From positions 1-24,482 of IMG/VR virus record IMGVR_UViG_3300044823_000543: a stretch of 24,482 nt of DNA. One strand, given 5' to 3'. Origin of the DNA: a virus. Below are positions 11,392 through 18,603 of the stretch, piece by piece (within the stretch, counting starts at the first letter, position 1; each line of letters begins with the position of its first letter). The translations under genes and the position numbers were made by a program. The notes under the pieces are model-generated. The model did no database searches. It saw only the letters and a program-made list of their open reading frames with translations, and had not been told where the DNA came from.

Positions 11392-12126
11392 TTAGCTTTT
11401 GAAGACATCTGCATTGGCTTTGAGCTTGATAAACTCAGACTGACCAATGTTGATGGTAACGAACGGCCGGCCGCTGACGTAGTTGTTGAACGCCGTCATG
11501 TCGGAGAAGCCTACCCAGGCTCCGTCCATCAAAGCCCATTTGGTTTGAGTGCCAGGCACTTGGAAGAATACGAGCATACGTTTTGATTGAGGGTTAAGGA
11601 TTAGTTGCCCCTGCCAAGTAATTTGGTCAGAGGAATTAAACTGCTTTTGATATTGCACGTAAGAGTCAAAATAGTCAACCTGGTCAAGCTGTTCGACCAT
11701 ATGGCCCATAGTGCCGCCGATGAGCATCGCCGTCCATACGGGAGCTAAGGAAAAGTTTGTGCTGCCGTTTAACAGGGTGATGTTCGGCTTGTTTGCCTTG
11801 ACCAGAATCTCGGGCGGGATGTCCGCGTAGAACTCATCAAGCGTCCAATCATCGCCGAGTTCGGTAGGCCAGTCGGAATCTAAGATCAAGCCATATTTCA
11901 AAATGGCGTTGTAGACATTTTCCGCGTTGTTGCCGCGCTTGTTGACTGGGCCGGTGTAGACCGTACCGGATAGCTTGGCAAGGGCGCGCTCGGAATAGCC
12001 GGGCGTCTGGCCGGTCTGGGCGATTTCCTGAGACTCGATGCAATGGACCGCAGCAAAGGAAACACACCCGAAACTATCGGCTACGTTGGAGTGCTGCTCT
12101 TCGGCTGGAGGTAGGGGCCAGTTCAT
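11392..12126 (-). CDS. Papain-like cysteine peptidase (244 aa)
   Basis: Start at ATG12124-12126 (M-N-W-P-L-P-P), directly after the upstream TAA; a longer frame to 12195 overlaps the upstream gene and is unlikely. The N-terminus has D-S-F-G-C-V-S-F-A with probable nucleophile Cys21 at the start of a helix, followed by SERALAKLSG as in C1 peptidases. GGTMGHMV gives the probable catalytic His142 and YFDSY the Asp154. The middle (NNAENVYNAILKYGLILDSDWP) matches the bacteriophage C1-like group that I recall. Possible roles are virion maturation, lysis or host-protein cleavage; the sequence does not decide. It forms an operon with the XhlA-like gene. Confidence 0.62.
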   Translation of the reverse strand: MNWPLPPAEEQHSNVADSFGCVSFAAVHCIESQEIAQTGQTPGYSERALAKLSGTVYTGPVNKRGNNAENVYNAILKYGLILDSDWPTELGDDWTLDEFYADIPPEILVKANKPNITLLNGSTNFSLAPVWTAMLIGGTMGHMVEQLDQVDYFDSYVQYQKQFNSSDQITWQGQLILNPQSKRMLVFFQVPGTQTKWALMDGAWVGFSDMTAFNNYVSGRPFVTINIGQSEFIKLKANADVFKS

Positions 12127-12127
12127 G

Positions 12128-12589
12128 TTATTTGGTTTGGTTAATGTGATTTTGGATTTCAGTCTGCAAAGTGGAAAGAGTCTGGTTAAGCCCATTGTAA
12201 GTATTCTGGATTTGTTGAACTGTCACCTGGTTTGCCTTATCATCCGCCATGTGGTTGATTACCGAAACCGCGAGCCACGCCACAATCGGCAAAACTATCA
12301 CCGTAACTACCGCCAGCGCCCCGGCTGTATATGACCGCCATTGTTTTAAGGAATTAACCTGTTTGAACAAATCATCGTTGACCAAATCCTGGTCGTGTTT
12401 GGCCGCAAAGACCTTGTCAGCATTGTTTTTAAAGTCTTCAATCCCCTGTATTCGATTTGAGTAGTTGTTTTTAAGGTCGTCAATGCTCTCTTTTACCTCT
12501 TTGCGAAATTCGTCCTGGCCTTTAGCCAAGTTATTTACATTCGCAACAAGGGTGGTCAAAACGTCGTGGTCTGTTATTTGGTCGGGCAT
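12128..12589 (-). CDS. XhlA-like coiled-coil membrane protein (153 aa)
   Basis: Long acidic coiled coil (about 5-85: VLTTLVANVNNLAKGQ, FRKEVKESIDDLKNNY), then one strong transmembrane helix (about 88-113, TAGALAVVTVIVLPIVAWLAVSVI), then a polar Gln/Asn-rich coil to the end. This is the organisation of XhlA and other phage membrane proteins near lysis cassettes. Its stop is 1 nt before the peptidase ATG. The ATG at 12587-12589 lacks a Shine-Dalgarno; the TGTGGATAAC element is 8 nt upstream. Confidence 0.6.
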   Translation of the reverse strand: MPDQITDHDVLTTLVANVNNLAKGQDEFRKEVKESIDDLKNNYSNRIQGIEDFKNNADKVFAAKHDQDLVNDDLFKQVNSLKQWRSYTAGALAVVTVIVLPIVAWLAVSVINHMADDKANQVTVQQIQNTYNGLNQTLSTLQTEIQNHINQTK

Positions 12590-12596
12590 AGGGGGG

Positions 12597-12606
12597 TGTG
12601 GATAAC
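12597..12606 (+). promoter_or_regulatory. DnaA-box-like element TGTGGATAAC (copy 3)
   Basis: Third exact copy. It lies in the 67-nt divergent region between the XhlA-like gene and the secreted-protein gene, pointing to the latter, whose ATG is 51 nt downstream. Confidence 0.5.
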
Positions 12607-12656
12607 TGATTTGCGTTAGTTTTTAAATGGTGTAGGCTTAAGGTGAAAGGAGCTTT

Positions 12657-13307
12657 ATGAAAAAACTTATGCTTGCCTTAGTGTTTAGTGGATTAGTCTT
12701 TTCTCTCCCGGCCCGCGCTATGCTGATGGGCTTTAGTGATGGGATGGGTCTTTGGGATGAGAACGGAGTCCAGCAGTATACTTGCTTTCCTGACAATATG
12801 TGTGTGGGATTGGATAACAAGATTTACTCAAAGCCTGAACTTTTGGGAACTGACCTGAAAACTTCCACCCCTGCGACAACCATCGCGCCTGCCATCTTGC
12901 CCGAAGAACCAATTATTAACTCAAAATCTATATCTATGGACACTCCATCAACTGCTCAAATATCTGGTGCTGAAGCAACTTCCGCTGACAATTCCGTTGA
13001 CAAGCCGCAAGACACAAGCCTTATTGATTGCTCCAACATCCGGTCAAACTGTCAGATAAGCGTAACTGCGGACAACATTTCAGTTCTGATTAAGACAACT
13101 CCTGATGCCGTGGTAACGCTTACCTTTGACGGTGCCGAAGTTCAGCCAACAGAAGTGGAACAGGGATTGGCGACAGCCGGTATGAAGCACACTCTTTACT
13201 CGGAAGACGGGTTAACCCCCGGTAGTGAGCACACCTATTCGCTGCGGGTCGAGACGGCGAGTGGCTGGGATGTCAAAGAAGCGACGGTAACAACTAAAGC
13301 GGAATAA
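12657..13307 (+). CDS. Secreted protein with FN3-like domain, moron candidate (216 aa)
   Basis: Residues 1-21 are a textbook Sec signal peptide (MKKLMLALVFSGLVFSLPARA, cleavage after A-R-A). Then a small Cys-containing segment (CFPDNMCVG), a Ser/Thr/Pro-rich linker (about 65-120), and a C-terminal beta domain (about 125-216) ending VTVTTKAE-like with TPGSEHTYSLRVET, typical of fibronectin type III folds. Cys pairs at about 42/48 and 124/132 suit an exported protein. Strong Shine-Dalgarno AAGGAG 5-6 nt before ATG. It is on the strand opposite to the virion and lysis genes, which fits a separately expressed lysogenic-conversion gene. Target unknown. Confidence 0.72.
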   Translation: MKKLMLALVFSGLVFSLPARAMLMGFSDGMGLWDENGVQQYTCFPDNMCVGLDNKIYSKPELLGTDLKTSTPATTIAPAILPEEPIINSKSISMDTPSTAQISGAEATSADNSVDKPQDTSLIDCSNIRSNCQISVTADNISVLIKTTPDAVVTLTFDGAEVQPTEVEQGLATAGMKHTLYSEDGLTPGSEHTYSLRVETASGWDVKEATVTTKAE

Positions 13308-13310
13308 TCT

Positions 13311-13436
13311 ATGGGCTTTATACAAATCATCATTGGAGCTTGGCTTATTTCCCTAGTTGCTTCTTGGTTTGAGGAGCAGTCCGAGCATTCACGAAGGCTG
13401 AACCAGTCGCAACACGACCAACGTTGGAACGAATAG
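13311..13436 (+). CDS. Possible tiny membrane protein after the secreted-protein gene (41 aa)
   Basis: Begins 3 nt after the previous stop: M-G-F-I-Q-I-I-I-G-A-W-L-I-S-L-V-A-S-W-F (one hydrophobic helix) and then a polar tail (EEQSEHSRRLNQSQH). The last 92 nt are antisense to the end of the 683-aa gene. Close spacing supports it; small size and overlap count against it. Confidence 0.35.
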   Translation: MGFIQIIIGAWLISLVASWFEEQSEHSRRLNQSQHDQRWNE

Positions 13437-15396
13437 CTGTCGGTAGAGCGTTGATGCCGGAAACAAGCGCCTGTTTTGTTAAACCCAAACCTCTTGCCAC
13501 TTCACCAACCAACCGTGGCGACGAAACCGCGAAGGCCGCTAATGTTTGTGGCGAGAAAAGCGCGGCCAGGCCGTGGATGATGCTGCCGCCCGCTATGAGG
13601 TCAATGCCCCTGCCAAACACGCCGCGCGGAACGACGGGATTCAACTGATAGCCAGATATGGAGCCCATCAGGTCTTTGCCACCAGCGTCCTGAAGTTGTC
13701 CAATCAGCTCCGTCCGCATTTCATTATTGTCTTTCAGAGCCGTTGTCAGTTTCTTAAACGCTGTATCAACTGAAGCCTTGTCGCCCAGCGACAGGGTTTT
13801 TTGAATGTCGTTAATCAGGTTACTGGCTTGCTCATATCCGCTCGTCATTTGCTGGTAGCCTGGAATGCCATCGTTCAAAACGCCACGGATGGAACTCTTG
13901 ACTGATTGCGTAAAGGCGCGAACGTCGCTGTTCTGCGACCACTCCGAACCCACGCGGCGCTTGAGCGTATCAAGTCCGCCACCGGTGGTGTCCTGCCAGT
14001 TCGTCACGTCGTTGTAGATCCGTTGGATGCGTCCTTGCTCGGCCGGGTCGCTGATGGTTGAAGTTTTGAAATCCAACATCGGCTTTCCGCTCTCATCAGT
14101 CAGCACCTTTACGCCAAAGTCGTTCAAAGATTTGTTTAGAGCCGCATTCACTGGCGCCGTGTCCTGCGGCAAGGTAGATTCCTTCACCTGGGCGAGCTGC
14201 TGGCGGTATGCGGTGCCACGGTCTTCTTTGAGTTGACCCAAAGCGTCTTTTGCGTCGCTGACAATCTGTTCAGGACTCATATTGCCGCGCATTGCTGCGG
14301 CCTGGGTGTCGCTGGGATTCGTGAATGCTTGTCTGATGCTCTCTGATCCGGCTGAAGTAGTAAGGCCGAGTGCCTTTGATGCTCCCGTGCCAACCAAATC
14401 CGCGACTTTACCTGCTGCTTTAAATGTTTGGTTTACTGGATTGATGGTTTCAGCCACTTTGCCGCCGATTTCTCCGGCCTTAGAAAGGGCATTGGTGCTT
14501 TCACCCGCGTACTGAGTAGCGGCAGCCCGCAACATCGGGTTGTCCGTTGCGGCGGCGATTGCCGCGGCATTGGTCTTTGCGGCCATAGTCGAGGCATCAG
14601 TGGCGTCAACAACGTCCCCCGCCAAACCAACTCCCTTCATTGCCGGCTCCAATACGGTCGCCAAATCCAAGAGCACCCCTGGCGTGTCTGTGTACAGGGT
14701 TTCCTTGAACTTGTCCATACTTCCGTAGCGGTTTCCAAGGCTGTCGAGCAAATTCTGAAGCGGCTTATCGGTAAGCTGCCAACTGCCTTGTTCACCCGCG
14801 TTCTTTCCGGTAATTAGGTTGTGGCCGATTATGACCGGGCTGGCAAGCAACCCGCCCGCCACCTTCGCCACATTGACGATGGTGTTCTGGTCGGGATTGG
14901 TGTTTAGGATGTTGACCAAACCGCCGATGATGTTCTTTACGAGGGTGCCGGTGGCGCCGATGGTGTTGCCCAGATAACCCATAACGGATTTAGGCTGCTC
15001 GGTTGCCTGGTCTGTCGTCTGTCCGGCTGCGGTGGTGTCCGTCGCCTGGCCGCCGTTCTGCTTCAGCACCTCGTTGATGATGTCCTGCGGCTGAGCACCT
15101 CGCTGAATGGCAGTTTGAAACTCCTGCTGCTTGTCTGGGTTTGACTGAATAAGCTTCTGGACGATTTGATCAGGACTGGCTCCCCGTTCCATGGCGGTGT
15201 TTACGGCCTCCACGATAGGCGACTGCTGCGGTTGTGGCACCGTTATTGGAGTATTATTGCCCAAGGACAACGGTTGTCCAGCTTGGGGTGTGGGAGATTG
15301 CTGCACCGAAAGGGTAGCCGGCATCCCGATGGGAGCCTGGGCCACGGCCAAACCGCCCTGTGGCGCGCTATTTGGTTGTCCTACGGATAATTGCAT
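13345..15396 (-). CDS. Virion protein, probable internal/ejection protein (683 aa)
   Basis: The N-terminal about 130 residues are Gln/Pro/Ala-rich and disordered, with two helical repeats (ERGASPDQIVQKLIQSNPD and QRGAQPQDIINEVLKQNGG). The centre has Gly/Ala-rich amphipathic or membrane-active stretches (IGATGTLVKNIIGGLVNIL, VAKVAGGLLASPVIIGHNL). The C-terminal half is helical (EDRGTAYRQQLAQVKE, VRAFTQSVKSSIRGVLNDG). This mix, together with its place after the lysozyme-domain protein, fits podovirus internal virion proteins that enter the host membrane with the DNA. No enzyme motif seen. Its ATG overlaps the upstream stop by one base (TAATG). Confidence 0.6.
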   Translation of the reverse strand: MQLSVGQPNSAPQGGLAVAQAPIGMPATLSVQQSPTPQAGQPLSLGNNTPITVPQPQQSPIVEAVNTAMERGASPDQIVQKLIQSNPDKQQEFQTAIQRGAQPQDIINEVLKQNGGQATDTTAAGQTTDQATEQPKSVMGYLGNTIGATGTLVKNIIGGLVNILNTNPDQNTIVNVAKVAGGLLASPVIIGHNLITGKNAGEQGSWQLTDKPLQNLLDSLGNRYGSMDKFKETLYTDTPGVLLDLATVLEPAMKGVGLAGDVVDATDASTMAAKTNAAAIAAATDNPMLRAAATQYAGESTNALSKAGEIGGKVAETINPVNQTFKAAGKVADLVGTGASKALGLTTSAGSESIRQAFTNPSDTQAAAMRGNMSPEQIVSDAKDALGQLKEDRGTAYRQQLAQVKESTLPQDTAPVNAALNKSLNDFGVKVLTDESGKPMLDFKTSTISDPAEQGRIQRIYNDVTNWQDTTGGGLDTLKRRVGSEWSQNSDVRAFTQSVKSSIRGVLNDGIPGYQQMTSGYEQASNLINDIQKTLSLGDKASVDTAFKKLTTALKDNNEMRTELIGQLQDAGGKDLMGSISGYQLNPVVPRGVFGRGIDLIAGGSIIHGLAALFSPQTLAAFAVSSPRLVGEVARGLGLTKQALVSGINALPTAIRSNVGRVATGSAFVNARTAPQTKKQLGK

Positions 15397-17558
15397 TATT
15401 GTAAAGTGAAATTAAGGTCTGAAAGGTCAACGGAGCCATTGCCGGTTTGCTGGCTGCCGGTTGAGATAAGTCCTGGCAAGGTTTCATTTAGCTGGTTGGT
15501 CAGAAGCTGTTTTAGTCCATTGATTTTCTCGCTGGCATAGCCGATGTTGTCTGTGATGTTTGGCAAGTTGCTGGCGGCGGTGTCGATTTCACCCATATTG
15601 AGCCGCAAGCCCGAACCCGCCCCACCGGCCAAAGCCTGGACGGTTTTGATGGCGGTGTCGCGTGCTAATTGGAATTGGGCAAAGCGTGGGTCGGTCTGTG
15701 CAAGTGCCTGCGCTTGATTGCTGACTAAGCCCTGTATCCTGCCACCAATTCCACCGCCTAACAATTCGGTTGAGAGGTTACTAAGGTTGTCCAACGCTTT
15801 GAAGATGACATCAATGTTCTTTAGCCCGGATACTTCGGTTCCGGTAAGTACAGGAACTTTGCCTGCTGCTTGAGATTGTACGGCCGGTAATTGAGTGCTG
15901 GCAACGCGGTCGGTATTGATATACTGACTGCCTGGTACATTTGGCAGGGTCTCCAGATACTTGGCAACAATCGGAGGGAGAATTGTTCCTTGGCTCGATG
16001 CCTGCATTACCTGTAAACCTTGTGAGCTGGCTATCTGTGTCCCGCTTTCTTTCATCGCCTGAAACTGAGCTATCTGGTTCGGGTCAATGCTGGCTAAAGA
16101 TATATTGGCGTTTACACCTAAAGCTGTTGCGGCTTGCTGGATATTCTGCGCCGTGTTGTTGGAAGTCGGCGGGGCGTATTTGCTGATGTACTGGCCTAGT
16201 GTCATACCACGGCTTTGGTCAAGCTTGACTTGGCTGATGAGCGCATTGTAGCCGTCCTGCGGGGTGGCGAATTTGGCAAAGCCACCGGCACCTTTCACGG
16301 CTCCCTGCTGGCCGGCATACATAAGATTGCCGGGATTGTTATTTTGAAATGCCAGTTGCGGCGCTCCGCTCGTATCTGAACCTTGTGGGTACTGAGGAAT
16401 AGTAATCTGCGTTGGATTGGAAAATCCGCCGGTTGTTGAAGTCGGAGTAGTCGGCGTGGTTTGGCCTGTGCTGGTATTGAAGCCCACCAGGCTGCCTTCT
16501 GGCGTTGTGACCGGCTGGATGTTACCGCCTGGCGGTGTGACCTGCTCAAACGTCTGCGTGTCGGGGTTCCACTGCCACTGTCCTTGCTGCGGAGAGCCAA
16601 TAGTCTTTTGGGAAGATGCCGTCTTGGCATAGGTACTCAGATAGTCGGGCATATATCGGTACACTTGCTGCGCCTTGACGTTCGTCGCGGCGGTGCCCAG
16701 CTTTTCGGCATAACTGGTCAGGTAATTGAGTTTGGCTACTGATTGGTCCCGGTTCGTCTGGAAATCGTTTGTGTATTTGGTAACCAGGCCGTTTACTTCG
16801 GTTAAACCTTGCGTGTAGAGGTATTTGAGCTGGTTCTGCTCGTTGGTAAGGTTGGAAATGCGGCTGAGATTGGTTTGATAAAGCTCCTGCGCGCGCTGTG
16901 TACGGGAGGCTTCCGACAGAAACGGGTTTTCGGTAATCTGGCCGTTGGCGTCTGTGTACTGACCATTCGCCGTATTTATCTGGTCAGCCAAATCCATAAT
17001 TCTGGTCTTCAAATCCCCAAGCCCAGCTTGGTTGTAAGCATCGGTGTAGAATTGGACTGTCCCCTCTGAGAGTGGCGCAAAGGCCGCTTGGGTTGTGGCC
17101 GGTATGCCAAGCTCGGTTCTGATGTTGCCGATTTCCTCGGGCGAAAGCGCGGCGTTGGCCTGGGCGATTTTCTGTAGGTCATCAAAGGACAATCCCGCTT
17201 TCCCTGCTCCTGTGGCTATGGACTGGTTCTGGTCGGTACCAGGCGTCGATGCCGGTTTAACCTCGTTTCCGGCCACGTCATAGCTCTTACCGTCGCCAAA
17301 GGAAAAGGTCTGCGCCGGTGTCGCCGGTGCCGGTGCCGGAGTGGGCTGCTGGGGCTGCGCTACAGGCGAAATTTGGGGCTGTGTAGCGACTTTCTGGGCG
17401 GCTGGTACAACCGAAACGCCAGCAGGCTGTAGGATATTGCCTGCTGACTGGCTCCCGCCGCCGGCCTGGGCAACGCCAATAGCGGCCGGTACGCTGGGAG
17501 CTGGGCCGAGTAGGGTATTAGGGTTTTGATTGGCAGGAACCACAGAGACGGTTGGCAT
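15396..17558 (-). CDS. Virion-associated protein with lysozyme-like domain (720 aa)
   Basis: The N-terminus (1-110) is Pro/Gln/Ala-rich. A long helical region (about 150-330) carries coiled coils such as AQELYQTNLSRISNLTNEQNQLKYLY. A Thr/Pro linker comes next, then at about 400-510 a domain starting FQNNNPGNLMYAGQQGA with FAKFATPQDGYNALISQVKLDQSRG and YAPPTSNNTAQNIQQAATALGV. That segment matches the phage structural lysozyme-like domains (N-N-P-G-N-L, F-x-x-F-x-x-x-x-x-G-Y-x-A-L, Y-A-P-P). It probably loosens peptidoglycan during DNA entry. The C-terminus (about 600-720) is helical. The start has no Shine-Dalgarno. Confidence 0.68.
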   Translation of the reverse strand: MPTVSVVPANQNPNTLLGPAPSVPAAIGVAQAGGGSQSAGNILQPAGVSVVPAAQKVATQPQISPVAQPQQPTPAPAPATPAQTFSFGDGKSYDVAGNEVKPASTPGTDQNQSIATGAGKAGLSFDDLQKIAQANAALSPEEIGNIRTELGIPATTQAAFAPLSEGTVQFYTDAYNQAGLGDLKTRIMDLADQINTANGQYTDANGQITENPFLSEASRTQRAQELYQTNLSRISNLTNEQNQLKYLYTQGLTEVNGLVTKYTNDFQTNRDQSVAKLNYLTSYAEKLGTAATNVKAQQVYRYMPDYLSTYAKTASSQKTIGSPQQGQWQWNPDTQTFEQVTPPGGNIQPVTTPEGSLVGFNTSTGQTTPTTPTSTTGGFSNPTQITIPQYPQGSDTSGAPQLAFQNNNPGNLMYAGQQGAVKGAGGFAKFATPQDGYNALISQVKLDQSRGMTLGQYISKYAPPTSNNTAQNIQQAATALGVNANISLASIDPNQIAQFQAMKESGTQIASSQGLQVMQASSQGTILPPIVAKYLETLPNVPGSQYINTDRVASTQLPAVQSQAAGKVPVLTGTEVSGLKNIDVIFKALDNLSNLSTELLGGGIGGRIQGLVSNQAQALAQTDPRFAQFQLARDTAIKTVQALAGGAGSGLRLNMGEIDTAASNLPNITDNIGYASEKINGLKQLLTNQLNETLPGLISTGSQQTGNGSVDLSDLNFTLQ

Positions 17559-17577
17559 ATGATTGAAAGATTAAGGA

Positions 17578-18312
17578 TTACCAATTAGGCAAGTTAAAGT
17601 TACCAATCGGGCTTTGGCGGCTGTTAGGATAATCCGGGAAGTAGTTCGGCGCATTGAACAACGGCCGCTGCGCCTGTAAGTTTGCCTTGCTGTCGGCAAA
17701 CGGCTTCCAGAGCAAATCCAAAGACTGGTAGGCTTTCTTGCGCTCCACCTCGGCCGCCTGCGGGTTCTTTTTCTTTTCGCTGTCCATTGCCTCGCTGTAG
17801 GCGAGTTGGACGATGGCCTCGTTGCCGCTGTATTCCTGATTGTCCGTAATGGGGCTGAACGGTAGAAGGTCGGTGGTGTTGGAAAGGTGCGGGGCGATTG
17901 CCTTGCCGTAAAGGTCAAAGGTGTCAACGCCTTGGGCATAGGCATTCTTGTTAATAAAAATGTACGTCTGGGTTTCGGACCAATAGCGCGTCTGGTCGGT
18001 GGGGTTGATTGAAAGCCAGCGCAAGTAGTCTTCGATGAGCAACTTCTTGTATTCCTTGCCTCCCGCCCTCAAAAGATAAATACTGCCGTTCATCACATCC
18101 TGTGGGTAGTCGTAGTAATCGGTATTGGCGATGGTGGTTGCGGTCTTGACGGCTTGCGTAAAAGGCCATGGCTTATAATCCCAAGCGCGGATCAGCCCGG
18201 CCTGAATGTAGCCGGCCAAATCGGCGTCGGTGAACAGGCCGTTGTTGGCGATGTCGCTATAATCTATATCTAGCTTTCTGGCCAAAGCCTGTTTGGATTC
18301 CAAAAGATTCAT
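17578..18312 (-). CDS. Head-tail adaptor / tail tubular-like protein (244 aa)
   Basis: Helical N-terminus (ESKQALARKLDID, DADLAGYIQAGLIRAWDYKPWPFTQ), then a beta stretch NTDYYDYPQDVMNGSIYLLRAGGKEYKKLLIEDYLRW and a helical C-terminus (EAIVQLAYSEAMDSEKKK...AEVERKKAYQSLDLLWKPF). This is the pattern of podovirus adaptor proteins (T7 gp11-like or P22 gp4-like) that join portal to tail. Leader TTAACC, 9 nt, ATG; no Shine-Dalgarno. Between the upstream stop and this ATG are 6 nt. Confidence 0.6.
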   Translation of the reverse strand: MNLLESKQALARKLDIDYSDIANNGLFTDADLAGYIQAGLIRAWDYKPWPFTQAVKTATTIANTDYYDYPQDVMNGSIYLLRAGGKEYKKLLIEDYLRWLSINPTDQTRYWSETQTYIFINKNAYAQGVDTFDLYGKAIAPHLSNTTDLLPFSPITDNQEYSGNEAIVQLAYSEAMDSEKKKNPQAAEVERKKAYQSLDLLWKPFADSKANLQAQRPLFNAPNYFPDYPNSRQSPIGNFNLPNW

Positions 18313-18318
18313 ATGGGT

Positions 18319-18600
18319 TTAGGTTAAGGATACATAACGCCACACTTTGTTGACGTAAAGATAAAGCCTTTGGTGAGTGCCGTCATCGTAAAATTGGATT
18401 TGGTCAAGGAAGGTTCTGGGAGTAAACGTCGGGGCAGAGGTCAGATAGGCGCGCGGCTGGCGAATTGTGGTCAAAAGCCCAAGGAACTGCTTCATACTGT
18501 CGTCTGGTAATTCGGCTTCCATCTGCTGCTGGGGTTGCGGCGGCTGGATAAACTTGACATTGCCGCTTTTGACTTCTTGATTGAGTTTCGCTTGGTTCAT
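18319..18600 (-). CDS. Small virion-cluster protein (93 aa)
   Basis: N-terminal basic and Gln/Pro-rich arm (about 1-35), then a compact C-terminal part with PTFTPRTFLDQIQFYDDGTHQRLYLYVNKVWRYVSL. This ending (R-L-Y-L-Y-V-N-x-x-W-R-Y) is a beta-hairpin often seen at the ends of phage structural proteins. Role unknown, probably a minor tail or neck component. It sits 3 nt after the upstream stop with leader TTAACC, 9 nt, ATG. Confidence 0.6.
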   Translation of the reverse strand: MNQAKLNQEVKSGNVKFIQPPQPQQQMEAELPDDSMKQFLGLLTTIRQPRAYLTSAPTFTPRTFLDQIQFYDDGTHQRLYLYVNKVWRYVSLT

Positions 18601-18603
18601 AAA

